Source: Chroococcidiopsidaceae cyanobacterium CP_BM_ER_R8_30 | GTDB lineage: Bacteria > Cyanobacteriota > Cyanobacteriia > Cyanobacteriales > Chroococcidiopsidaceae | Length of the DNA stretch: 43,050 bases | NCBI GenBank assembly: GCA_019244235.1 | Contig: JAFASY010000314.1 | Span: 1-43,050, forward strand | Direction: 5' to 3' | The notes under the pieces: model-generated | Database searches by the model: none | What the model was told of the DNA's origin: nothing | The model's input: only the letters and a program-made list of their open reading frames with translations | Made by a program: the position numbers and the translations under genes | Shown: positions 25,812 to 33,499 of the stretch, piece after piece | Layout: every line of letters starts with the position of its first letter | How positions within the stretch are numbered: position 1 is the stretch's first letter

Positions 25812-26458
25812 AATTAAGTCAAAGCAAATTCAGAAAGGTTTGGTTTGGTGTACTTGTTGGAAGTAGCTTGATTGGGAGCTTGGTCTTAAGTCAGTTAGTT
25901 CCCGGTCAGCTTAGCCCGACACATGCAAATGAAATAAATCATTTAGCCCAATCTTCAACCCCTGAATTGCCTGCCAATGAATCGCCAACTCCGGCATCTC
26001 CTCCTGACGCACAATCAAGCCAAAATTTACTTAAGGTTTTAAGTAGCAATAATTCCTTTGGGATTATATCTCAATTGATACAAGCATCGGGCCTAGCTGA
26101 TACTATTTCCATGAAAGGTCCTTACACCTTATTTGCACCAACTGATAATGCTTTTAATGACCTCCCAAAGGGAACATTAAAAAAGTTACTCCTGCCACAA
26201 AATCAAGAAGTCTTAGCAAATATCTTAACTTATCATTTAGTTGTTGGAAAATTTGATACCAGTCAGATCCAACCTGGGCAATTACCAACAGTTGAGGGTG
26301 ATTCACTCACTGTTAAGGTTGATAATGCTGGTAAACGAATAATGGTTGACAAGGCTAGAGTGACACAAGCAAACATTCAAGCTAGTAATGGTGTTATCCA
26401 TGCTATCAACAAGGTACTTTTACCGCCAGGATTCAAGCTAAGTAGTCTTAATTCCTAA
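25808..26458 (+). CDS. Secreted fasciclin (FAS1) domain protein
   Basis: The 216-residue protein has an N-terminal membrane segment that looks like a signal peptide (VWFGVLVGSSLIGSLVLSQL), a proline/serine-rich linker and one FAS1 domain (about 75-210). FAS1 motifs are YTLFAPTDNAFNDLP, ILTYHLVVGKFD and NGVIHAINKVLLPP. Such proteins mediate adhesion in the periplasm or outside the cell. The 26471-26516 inverted repeat lies between it and the convergent papain-like gene and may end both transcripts. Confidence 0.92.
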   Translation: MKLSQSKFRKVWFGVLVGSSLIGSLVLSQLVPGQLSPTHANEINHLAQSSTPELPANESPTPASPPDAQSSQNLLKVLSSNNSFGIISQLIQASGLADTISMKGPYTLFAPTDNAFNDLPKGTLKKLLLPQNQEVLANILTYHLVVGKFDTSQIQPGQLPTVEGDSLTVKVDNAGKRIMVDKARVTQANIQASNGVIHAINKVLLPPGFKLSSLNS

Positions 26459-26470
26459 TTTCTCATTGTG

Positions 26471-26516
26471 ATAAAACAAGCATGAGCAGCGCAGTTACCA
26501 TACACACTTGTTTTAT
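26471..26516. terminator. Possible bidirectional terminator
   Basis: ATAAAACAAG (26471-26480) and CTTGTTTTAT (26507-26516) form a perfect 10-bp inverted repeat between two convergent genes. The T-rich right arm on either strand resembles a terminator, though the loop is long (26 bases) and the stem is AT-rich. Confidence 0.45.
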
Positions 26517-26534
26517 TCGATATATTTAGCCTAA

Positions 26535-27107
26535 CTACTTTTGGGCAGCTAGAGAGTCTTGCAGATCTTGCCATTGAGGCGTTGTGGGAATGCGCCATGT
26601 TGGAGGAGGAGCCGTCTCAAGTGGCGAGATGGTGAGTGGTTCAATCGCCTCTGCTTTAGTCCTAAGATTTTCCACCTCGTTCACAAAGTACGACTGTCCC
26701 AGGATTTTATCGAACCAACCGTTAGGAAGCCAATGCAACGCTGGAGGGGGTAAATCTGGGACACCAAAAGCTCTCAGGACATCATAGGTACTGTCCATGC
26801 AGTTATACCAAGCAAATGCATACCAATGATGACCTACCCACTGCACGGCTTGCCAAGCGTCAGTTGGATTGGGGTGTTGCACTTCTATGAGCTTGAACTC
26901 GTCGTAATGCCTGAGCTTCATTGGTGCAACGATTTCTGATGTGCGAACTGTCCAGAAAGCCATGTCCTTTGGTCCTTCTAAGGGATAACCTTGAGTGTTT
27001 TCGACTGCACCGACATTAGACGTGCCATCGGTGTAATCAAAAGCCCAACCAACATGCCCAGCACCGGAGGCTCCACAACGACGAACAAATACAGCTGCTC
27101 TTAGCAT
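26535..27107 (-). CDS. Possible circularly permuted papain-like protein
   Basis: This protein of about 190 residues has no certain family. An early GHVGWAF segment (His near residue 18), a strand region (HYDEFKLIEVQHP) and a later WYNCMDSTYDVLRAFG (Cys near residue 103) give the His-before-Cys order of permuted NlpC/P60- or LRAT/YiiX-like enzymes, which act on amide or acyl bonds. The C terminus is proline-rich. There is no signal peptide. The frame opens at a TTG (27110); the ATG at 27107 is the likelier start. It converges on fasciclin. Confidence 0.6.
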   Translation of the reverse strand: MLRAAVFVRRCGASGAGHVGWAFDYTDGTSNVGAVENTQGYPLEGPKDMAFWTVRTSEIVAPMKLRHYDEFKLIEVQHPNPTDAWQAVQWVGHHWYAFAWYNCMDSTYDVLRAFGVPDLPPPALHWLPNGWFDKILGQSYFVNEVENLRTKAEAIEPLTISPLETAPPPTWRIPTTPQWQDLQDSLAAQK

Positions 27108-27110
27108 CAA

Positions 27111-27457
27111 AAATTTTGCTCTCTTATTGCATCACAAAGGCATTATTGTAAATCTAAAGGTAGCCTGTGCACTAACATGAATTGGCAAAAATCTAGAATG
27201 TAGTTACCTCTACTTAAGCCTTCTTACAGAGACGTTTTAATGTCTACACTCCAGTTGCTCCTGTTTGAACCGAATCTATTTGATGCTCAAAGGGTGCAAG
27301 CCACACCTTTGTGTTTCTTTTTGTGAACCAACTGTTAGCGCGTAGCTTGTGTATCCCCTGCTTAACTTTGCTTCGCTTGGATAGGTAAAAATTTGATATA
27401 AGAGACGGTGGCATATTATTCTAGTCTAGTTAGCACACCATAAACCTAAAGTCCTCC
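27111..27457. other. Gene-free interval
   Basis: This stretch lies between the divergent papain-like and HNH genes. It has no ORF, RNA or repeat I can support and presumably contains both promoters. Confidence 0.4.
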
Positions 27458-27928
27458 ATGCAGCCGATTAAATTTTTTGCTATCGTTTTGGTGCTTGTTT
27501 TAGGTGTTTGCACTATAGCTGTAGCTGACCAAACCTCCCCCTACCTTCCAGATCCTCAATTGACTCCTGGTAGTGTTTTTGCCGATGTCTCTCAGCAAGA
27601 GATTTGTCAGCCTGGCTATACGAAGAGCGTCCGAGCTGTGTCTTCAGAGGAGAAGCAACAAGTTTACCGAGAATACGGGATCAGCAATCGTCGTCCTAGA
27701 GAATATACTATAGACCACTTAATTCCTCTAGAGCTAGGGGGGTCAAACGAGATTCGTAACCTTTGGCCTGAGCCTAACCAAGGTCCCAATAATGCACATG
27801 ACAAAGATGAGCTGGAGAATGTATTGCACGAGCAAGTCTGTGCCGGGAACATTCCGTTGGAACAGGCGCAACAGGAAATTCAATCTAATTGGACATCAGC
27901 ATATCAGCAATATGTAGCAAGGCAATAG
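27458..27928 (+). CDS. Secreted HNH-type nuclease-like protein
   Basis: The 156-residue protein starts with a signal peptide (FFAIVLVLVLGVCTIAVA, cleavage near VADQT). The mature part has an HNH-like motif, EYTIDHLIPLELGGSNEIRN, with LWPEPNQGPNNAHDKDELEN behind it; the D-H pair and the later N and H/K residues fit the metal-binding HNH core. Two cysteines (IC, VC) could form a disulfide, as expected outside the cytoplasm. It could degrade extracellular DNA for nutrients. It stands alone, and no immunity gene lies next to it. Confidence 0.8.
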   Translation: MQPIKFFAIVLVLVLGVCTIAVADQTSPYLPDPQLTPGSVFADVSQQEICQPGYTKSVRAVSSEEKQQVYREYGISNRRPREYTIDHLIPLELGGSNEIRNLWPEPNQGPNNAHDKDELENVLHEQVCAGNIPLEQAQQEIQSNWTSAYQQYVARQ

Positions 27929-27966
27929 CTTGCAACAACACAGGATTTCAACCGACTTTCCACACT

Positions 27967-28136
27967 GGGAGCGTAACAAATCGGCATGTTTTATAGTATA
28001 GATGTGGAGAGACAAAAGTTATTGAGAATAATCTACGAAAAATCAGGCTTTTTCACATTTGTTTTCTCAATGATTAGCCTTTAATTCAAAAAAGTTCTAC
28101 AAATGTAACAAAAACAGCTCGATTTGTTACGCTCCC
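27967..28136. mobile_element. MITE-like element with 17-bp perfect terminal inverted repeats
   Basis: GGGAGCGTAACAAATCG (27967-27983) is exactly inverted as CGATTTGTTACGCTCCC (28120-28136). The interior is AT-rich, noncoding and partly self-complementary (TTATTGAGAA with TTCTCAATGA). No transposase lies within it. No clear target-site duplication is seen at the edges. It looks like a non-autonomous element mobilised in trans. Confidence 0.6.
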
Positions 28137-28172
28137 TTCCAATTACCACTAATCCCTTTTAGGAATTGAAAC
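28136..28172 (+). CRISPR. Orphan CRISPR-repeat-like sequence (single copy)
   Basis: A 37-base sequence ends in AGGAATTGAAAC and contains CACTAATCCCTTTTAGG, closely resembling the 37-base repeats of cyanobacterial arrays that end in GGGATTGAAAC. Only one copy exists here and no cas gene is in the window. It may be the remnant of a decayed array or chance resemblance. Confidence 0.35.
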
Positions 28173-28199
28173 AATACGAAGTTTGGGCAAACGAACAGG

Positions 28200-28655
28200 A
28201 TGACGAGGTTGAAAAATAAGCACGAGAGCCTAGATTTATACGATCGCGACTTTTACCAATGGACTGAGCAGCAAGCTCAACACCTCCGCGATCGCGAATT
28301 TTCCAAACTAGACATCACAAATTTAGTAGAAGAGGTAGAATCTTTGGGCAGGTCGGAAAAGAATGCTCTTAGTAGTAATCTAAGAGTTTTACTACTGCAT
28401 CTGCTCAAATACAAATATCAACCAGAAAAAAGAACTGGTAGTTGGAGCTCGACTATTCGCGAACATCGAGAACGAATTATTGAAGCAATCGAAACTAGCC
28501 CCAGTCTCAAGCTATATTTTGAGCCGATATTCGATCGCGCCTATACGGTCGCCCGGAGAAGTGCGGCAGACGAAACGGGTTTGTCTATATCGAAATTTCC
28601 AGCCTCGTCGCCATTTCTTCCAATAGACGTTATTGATGAAGATTTTTGGCCCTAA
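28200..28655 (+). CDS. DUF29 family protein
   Basis: The 151-residue protein matches DUF29, an abundant cyanobacterial family. Features are the start LYDRDFYQWTEQQAQHLRDR, DITNLVEEVESLGRSEKNAL, LLLHLLKYKYQPEKR and the helical GSWSSTIREHRERI, with the C-terminal FLPIDVIDEDFWP. DUF29 is predicted all-helical and has no established activity. It starts just after the CRISPR-like repeat and lacks an obvious ribosome-binding site. Confidence 0.93.
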   Translation: MTRLKNKHESLDLYDRDFYQWTEQQAQHLRDREFSKLDITNLVEEVESLGRSEKNALSSNLRVLLLHLLKYKYQPEKRTGSWSSTIREHRERIIEAIETSPSLKLYFEPIFDRAYTVARRSAADETGLSISKFPASSPFLPIDVIDEDFWP

Positions 28656-28710
28656 GAGGATGTTTGGAAAGTATAGAATCGAACTTCTATACGTTTAGAT
28701 TACAGAAGTG

Positions 28711-28779
28711 ATGGCTCGAAAACTTTATCAAACCGACCTGACGGAGCAGCAATGGCACATCCTCTACCGCCTCAGTTAG
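28711..28779 (+). pseudogene. IS5-type transposase N-terminal remnant
   Basis: A 22-residue frame (MARKLYQTDLTEQQWHIL...) matches the start of IS5-family transposases (M-RK-YP-DLT-EQW). It stops at a TAG after YRLS. GAGGATGTTTGGAAAGT at 28656, just upstream, resembles an IS5-type terminal repeat. The rest of the transposase is missing. Confidence 0.7.
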
Positions 28780-28790
28780 TCCGGCATTGT

Positions 28791-28919
28791 CTAGAGGGTG
28801 CGATCCACTTTTGTCGAACTCAGTCTAGGAGAGGAATTCAGCCATCGTTAATATTTTAGAGGCATCGCTGAAACTGGCTCAGAGAGCCGATGCTTTTCAG
28901 AGTTCATAACACCCTCTAG
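28791..28919. repeat. Inverted-repeat-bounded 129-bp segment
   Basis: CTAGAGGGTG (28791-28800) is perfectly inverted as CACCCTCTAG (28910-28919). The interior has no ORF. It may be another small non-autonomous element or part of the decayed IS. Confidence 0.4.
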
Positions 28920-28966
28920 TTGCCAGTATGATTAATGAGACAATGAATATGCAGCAAATCATCGAT

Positions 28967-29026
28967 TTGAACAATGATTAAACTATATGGTGGTGCTTGA
29001 ACAATGATTAAACTATATGGTGGTGC
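28967..29026 (+). repeat. Tandem 30-bp duplication across the GST start
   Basis: The 30 bases at 28967-28996 are repeated exactly at 28997-29026, beginning TTGAACAATG and ending GGTGGTGC. The unit includes the start codon and first codons of the GST gene. The first copy makes a short ORF from 28974 that ends at TGA (MIKLYGGA-stop), while the second copy supplies the working start. Confidence 0.9.
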
Positions 29027-29558
29027 GCGGAGTCGGGCGGCGATCGTTCGCTGGTACTTAGAAGAATTAGCTATCCCCTATGAATTCATTTTGTTAGACA
29101 TGGCTGCGGGAGAACATCAACAACCAGATTTTCTGCAATTAAATCCGTTTGGTAAGGTGCCTGTAATTGTTGATGGTGACTTGGTGCTATTTGAATCGGG
29201 GGCCATTTTGTTGTATCTCGAACGCAAATCCGGTGGGAAGCAGTTGTCAATCGAGCAGCAAGCAATCCTCTCGCAATGGACATTATTTGCTAATGCCACC
29301 TTGGGACCTGGTATCTTTGTCGAAGCTAGCCGGGAGCGCGAACTGCTTAAATTAATGACTCCGCTAAACGAGATTTTAAGTAAACATCCTTATATACTAG
29401 GCGATGAATTTAGCGTTGCTGATGTGGCTGTTGGCTCGATTTTGAGTTACATTCCTGTGTTACTCAAATTAGATCTGTCTGCCTATCCAGCAATAGTTAA
29501 TTATATTCAAGCCTTATCTACCCGTCCCGCATTTAAGAAGGGAATGTCTTTAACTTGA
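29004..29558 (+). CDS. Glutathione S-transferase family protein
   Basis: The 184-residue protein has a thioredoxin-like N-terminal domain (MIKLYGGARSRAAIVRWYLE, then FGKVPVIVDGDLVLFESGAI with the cis-Pro and the SES-type glutathione-binding segment) and an all-helical C-terminal domain (YILGDEFSVADVAVGSIL, the N-capping box motif). It is shorter than most GSTs (about 200-220). It likely conjugates or reduces electrophiles using glutathione. Its start sits inside a 30-bp tandem duplication that creates an upstream mini-ORF, which might alter translation. Confidence 0.92.
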   Translation: MIKLYGGARSRAAIVRWYLEELAIPYEFILLDMAAGEHQQPDFLQLNPFGKVPVIVDGDLVLFESGAILLYLERKSGGKQLSIEQQAILSQWTLFANATLGPGIFVEASRERELLKLMTPLNEILSKHPYILGDEFSVADVAVGSILSYIPVLLKLDLSAYPAIVNYIQALSTRPAFKKGMSLT

Positions 29559-30392
29559 GGCTTCTCACCTCATCACAAAATCTGACCTTGCTTACCAGGC
29601 TCAACTAGGTTTTAGAATTCAAGTCTTTTTTCACATGTTCTTCATCTGAAAGTTGAGTTTTCTGACAATCTAAGTATATATACGGAGGATGACTAATCAC
29701 AACACTATAAATTAACCACAAAATGCCTTTAAAGGTGATCTTTAGGGGCATTTGACATCTAAGAGAATAAGCGCCTAATTTTTCGTTAACTATTCTCAAC
29801 AAATTTTACCTCCCCACGCTCATACTAAAAAGCAGCTTGATTTGTTGTGTTGCCTCTGTTAAACGAGTTGATAAATTGCGAAAGCTCTTTAAAGTTACTT
29901 AATGAAAGAAACGGAAAAGGAAAGTTTTATTGATAAAAAACTGTAATCTGAGTAGTCAGTTCTGACAATTTTAAAATAAAAATATGGTCATGTTACCAAT
30001 TTGTTGAGCCCCAATTAAATCGCTATGCCAAATTCATAGGTATTGATGAATAGTCCAACCACGATGTCATGCATCTCTTCACCGCGGGAAAAGCACATTA
30101 TACGCCAAGCTAAACGCTTGATCCGAGTTTCAGCAGTCAAATAGGAAACAAGCCAAGTGCAGAAGCAGCCAGTTTTTGTTGCTATCCTAGCTTCTGTTTA
30201 CCTTAATGGAGCAAGAAGGCTCGCGCTTTAGCGGGAAGACGGGCAGTTGCACATCCGAGCAAGGCGACAGGCTCGCACTGCCCTCATGAATTGCGACCAG
30301 TAAACAAACCGAGCGTCAGCGAAGCGAAGCCGTGAGGCGTTAGCGAGTCCTTACCCATAATTGTAGCGGGTAAACTATGGTATGATGTGTTT
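29559..30392. other. Long gene-free interval
   Basis: About 830 bases hold no convincing gene. An 11-bp inverted repeat (29795-29805 and 29998-30008) may bound a small element. The last part (30180-30392) is GC-richer and contains short stem segments, as expected of the left end of the adjoining TnpB element. The final TATGATGTGT lies just before its start. Confidence 0.5.
29795..30008. repeat. Inverted-repeat pair in the intergenic interval
   Basis: CTCAACAAATT (29795-29805) is perfectly inverted as AATTTGTTGAG (29998-30008), spanning 214 bp. An internal TTGATTTGTTGTG near 29840 resembles the end of the element at 28120-28136. It may be a decayed MITE-like element. Confidence 0.35.
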
Positions 30393-31680
30393 ATGCTAAT
30401 ACTTGAAGCCAAGCTCAAAGGAACCCAAGCTCAGTACACCAAGTTGGATGAAGCCATCCGCACTGGACAATTCATCCGAAATAGTTGCCTGCGTCATTGG
30501 GAAGATAACAAGGGGGTCACTCGCAATGACCTCCAAAAGCTTTGTGCTGTGTTAGCTAAGAACAAAGAGTTTCCGTGGGCAAATAAGCTCAACTCTCAAG
30601 CTAGACAAGCTCATGCGGATAGAGCCTGGTCTGCTATTCAACGATTCTATGAGAATTGTAGATTGGGTAAACCTGGAAAAAAGGGATATCCCAAGTACAA
30701 GAAATTCTCTCGGTCTGTTGAATATAAAAACACCGGATGGAAGTTATCTGCTGATAGAAGACAAATAATTTTCACGGATGGATTCAAGGTAGGAACTCTT
30801 GCTCTCTGGAGTTCTAGAGATTTGGTCTGGTACTCAGAAAAACAAATTTCTAGAGTGAGAGTCATTAGACGTGCTGATGGCTATCATGCTCAATTTCTCG
30901 TTGATTGGGACAGGAAGGAAGAGCATGAATTTCAGGGGAAGATGACAGGAATCGACTTAGGACTGAAAGAGTTTTATACTGATTCCGAAGGGGTAACTGT
31001 AGAAAACCCTCGTTTTTTAAGGAAGTCTGAACGTAGGCTAAAAATGCTTCAGCGTCGAGTCTCTAAGAAACATATAAAGGGTAAGAAACAGACCAATAGA
31101 TACCATAAAGCACGCAAGGCTTTGGCTAAGCAGCATCTTAAGGTGAGTAGACAGCGTGAAGACAGAGCAAGAAAAGATGCCCTGGCGCTAGTTAGATCTA
31201 AAGACCTAATAGTCTACGAAGATCTCAAGATCAGAAATATGGTGAAAAATCACCACTTAGCTAAAACTATCAGTGATGCGAGTTGGTATCAGTTCACTCA
31301 GTGGCTAAAATACTTTGCCAAGGTTCATGGTGTAATAGTTATTGCTGTACCTCCACACTATACGACAGTTGACTGTTCTTGTTGTGGAGCTAAAGTCAAG
31401 AAAACTCTTAGCACTAGAACTCATAGATGCAATAAATGCGGAACAGTCTTAGACCGCGACCATAACGGGGCAAAGAACATTCTGGCAAAGGGATTTAAGC
31501 TCCTGGCTGAACATCTAAACAGTACCCAAGGGCATTGGGAATCTGGAGCTAATAGCTCAAAAGCTCAGGGAGAAACTAACCTCTGGCTCAAGAACGGAGA
31601 CGCTCTTGCTCTAAGTTGGCTCGATGAACTGAGAACCAAGTCTCTTGGGAATCCCCCGCTTTAGCGGCGGGAGCATGTCA
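30180..31680 (+). mobile_element. IS605/IS1341-type element with intact TnpB, no TnpA
   Basis: The right end contains the hairpin CCGC-TTTA-GCGG and the terminus GGGAGCATGTCA (about 31646-31680), overlapping the tnpB stop. Such right ends encode the guide RNA (omega RNA) that extends from the 3' part of tnpB into flanking DNA. The left end lies in the GC-rich stretch before 30390 and is approximate. There is no tnpA, so movement requires a transposase in trans. Confidence 0.65.
30393..31664 (+). CDS. tnpB: TnpB, RNA-guided nuclease of IS200/IS605 elements
   Basis: The 423-residue protein has the full TnpB layout: an N-terminal helical REC-like region (LEAKLKGTQAQYTKLDEAI), a bridge region, and the split RuvC nuclease. 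The catalytic residues are D188 (GIDLGLKEF), E276 (VYEDLKI) and D356 (DRDHNGAKNI), with a zinc finger CSCCGAKVKK...HRCNKCG just before the last Asp. All are intact, so it should be active as an RNA-guided nuclease. The frame opens at a GTG (30387); the ATG at 30393 matches homologues. The C terminus overlaps the right-end hairpin of the element. Confidence 0.95.
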   Translation: MLILEAKLKGTQAQYTKLDEAIRTGQFIRNSCLRHWEDNKGVTRNDLQKLCAVLAKNKEFPWANKLNSQARQAHADRAWSAIQRFYENCRLGKPGKKGYPKYKKFSRSVEYKNTGWKLSADRRQIIFTDGFKVGTLALWSSRDLVWYSEKQISRVRVIRRADGYHAQFLVDWDRKEEHEFQGKMTGIDLGLKEFYTDSEGVTVENPRFLRKSERRLKMLQRRVSKKHIKGKKQTNRYHKARKALAKQHLKVSRQREDRARKDALALVRSKDLIVYEDLKIRNMVKNHHLAKTISDASWYQFTQWLKYFAKVHGVIVIAVPPHYTTVDCSCCGAKVKKTLSTRTHRCNKCGTVLDRDHNGAKNILAKGFKLLAEHLNSTQGHWESGANSSKAQGETNLWLKNGDALALSWLDELRTKSLGNPPL

Positions 31681-31723
31681 AAACTGTAATGTGTTGATTC
31701 CAAACACAGAAGGATGAATTCCC

Positions 31724-33499
31724 TTGGTTCAGCAACCAGATTTGCAAAATACCTCATCGCTGCAACCGCTACAACGTGTGCTGAGCAGTTTAAGTGCCTA
31801 CCGTTGGGTTTCGCTAGGGGCGTTAGCTAGCTCATTGCTCTTGACGGCTGCCTCTGCGGTCACTCCGCAACTGTTTCGCTGGGCAATTGATCAGGGCATT
31901 TCTCAACAAAACCTACAAAATGTACTTTATAGTGCCGGATGGATGGTTGTTGCCGCAATCGTCCGCGGTCTATTTAACTTTGGCCAAAGCTTCTGGGCAG
32001 AAACGGCATCTCAAGGTGTTGTCTATGATCTGCGCAACAAAATTTTCAGCAAGATACAAAACCTCAGTTTCAGCTACCACGACCAATCACAGACGTCGCA
32101 ACTGCTGACCCGTGTCACTAGCGATATTGAACAAATTCGCACATTCCTCAGTACGAGCTTGATGCAGGTAATCAGTGCAGTCGTAACACTGGTGAGTATT
32201 GCTGTAATTTTGCTAGTAATGAACTGGCAACTGGCACTGATTACCCTGACGGTGGTACCAATGGCCGGTTGGTTGATGGTTAAGTTCATCAGTCAGAATA
32301 GCCAATTGTTCCGGCAGGTGCAAGAGCAACTGAGTGATCTGAATACGGTATTGCAAGAGAACCTTTTGGGTGTGCGTGTGGTGAAAGCCTTCGTGCGAGA
32401 GTCTGCTGAAACAAGGCGCTATACGAAGCTGAATGATACCCTAGTTAGGGTAAACATGAAAACCATTCATGCTATCCGCAATACCTTCCCATTTATCTTT
32501 CTCCTGAGCAATTTAGTAACGGTGGTCGTTGTTGGCTATGGAGGAGCAGCGGTGATTGGGGGCAGGTTCTCCATTGGTGAGTTGGTAGCATTCAACTCCT
32601 ATTTGCTATTACTGCTGCAACCGATTTTGTTGATCGGGTTTGCGGCTCCGGCGGTCGCCCAAGCCGCTGCCTCTGCCGAACGGGTTTACGAGGTAGTGGA
32701 TGCGAGGATTGAAATTCGCGATTATCCTGGTGCTGTACCGTTTAATACTTGTAGGGGAAGAGTTACCTTTGAAAATGTCTCATTCCGCTATCCAGGAGCG
32801 ACGACTGAAGCAGTCAAAGGCATTTCTTTTGAAACCAATCCGAATGAACTGATTGCCGTTCTAGGAATGACAGGTTCTGGAAAAAGCACAATTATGAACT
32901 TGATTCCCCGCTTTTATGATGTCACGTCGGGTGCTGTTCGGATCGACGGCAGGGATGTGCGGGACTTTACCCTGGCAAGTTTGAGATCGCACATCGGCAT
33001 TGTGTTTCAGGAAACCACACTGTTTTCGGGTACCCTGCGGGAAAATATTGCCTATGCCAAACCTGACGCCTCATTGGAGCAGGTGATCGAGGTTGCCCAA
33101 ACCGCACAAATTCACGACTTTATTGCCAGCTTGCCCCATGGGTACGACACGATTGTTGGTGAACGGGGAGTGGGTTTGTCCGGTGGACAAAAGCAACGGA
33201 TCGCGATCGCCCGCACGTTGCTGGCAGATTACAGCATTCTGATCCTGGATGACAGTACCTCTGCTGTAGATGCCAAAACTGCTGCCCAGATTCAAGCTGA
33301 ACTCGATGATTTGATGCGCCAAAAAACCTGTAATGCTTTTGTGATTGCCCAACGGATTAGCACCGTGAAGAATGCGGATCGCATCTTGTTGATCGATCAA
33401 GGACGACTCGTGGCTCAGGGAACTCATGAAGCGTTGATGCAACATCCACTTTATGAAGCGATTTTAGAGTCCCAGGTGAGGCAAAAGGAGACTGCATGA
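31724..33499 (+). CDS. ABC exporter half-transporter (degenerate-site subunit)
   Basis: The 591-residue protein has a six-helix membrane domain (to about 320) followed by an ATP-binding domain: Walker A GMTGSGKST, Q loop IVFQETTLF, signature LSGGQKQR and Walker B ILILDDSTSAVD. The catalytic Glu after Walker B is Asp (DDST), as in the degenerate site of heterodimers such as TM287/288 and BmrCD. The start is a TTG with AGAAGG 10 bases upstream. Its stop overlaps the next gene by four bases (ATGA), ensuring paired expression. It probably exports lipids, drugs or peptides with that partner. Confidence 0.95.
   Translation: MVQQPDLQNTSSLQPLQRVLSSLSAYRWVSLGALASSLLLTAASAVTPQLFRWAIDQGISQQNLQNVLYSAGWMVVAAIVRGLFNFGQSFWAETASQGVVYDLRNKIFSKIQNLSFSYHDQSQTSQLLTRVTSDIEQIRTFLSTSLMQVISAVVTLVSIAVILLVMNWQLALITLTVVPMAGWLMVKFISQNSQLFRQVQEQLSDLNTVLQENLLGVRVVKAFVRESAETRRYTKLNDTLVRVNMKTIHAIRNTFPFIFLLSNLVTVVVVGYGGAAVIGGRFSIGELVAFNSYLLLLLQPILLIGFAAPAVAQAAASAERVYEVVDARIEIRDYPGAVPFNTCRGRVTFENVSFRYPGATTEAVKGISFETNPNELIAVLGMTGSGKSTIMNLIPRFYDVTSGAVRIDGRDVRDFTLASLRSHIGIVFQETTLFSGTLRENIAYAKPDASLEQVIEVAQTAQIHDFIASLPHGYDTIVGERGVGLSGGQKQRIAIARTLLADYSILILDDSTSAVDAKTAAQIQAELDDLMRQKTCNAFVIAQRISTVKNADRILLIDQGRLVAQGTHEALMQHPLYEAILESQVRQKETA

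Larger units (their letters stand above)
27929..28199. other. Intergenic region with MITE-like element and CRISPR-like repeat
   Basis: No protein gene is present. The interval is mostly filled by a 170-bp inverted-repeat element and an abutting 37-base CRISPR-like repeat, annotated separately. The remaining bases hold the upstream region of the DUF29 gene. Confidence 0.5.
28656..29003. other. Repeat-rich intergenic interval
   Basis: The stretch contains an IS5-type transposase remnant (28711-28779), an inverted-repeat pair (28791-28919) and the first copy of a 30-bp tandem duplication (28967-28996). No intact gene is present. Confidence 0.5.

Noticed and set aside
27929-28200. A functional CRISPR array
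   Set aside because: Only one repeat-like unit exists and no cas genes are nearby.
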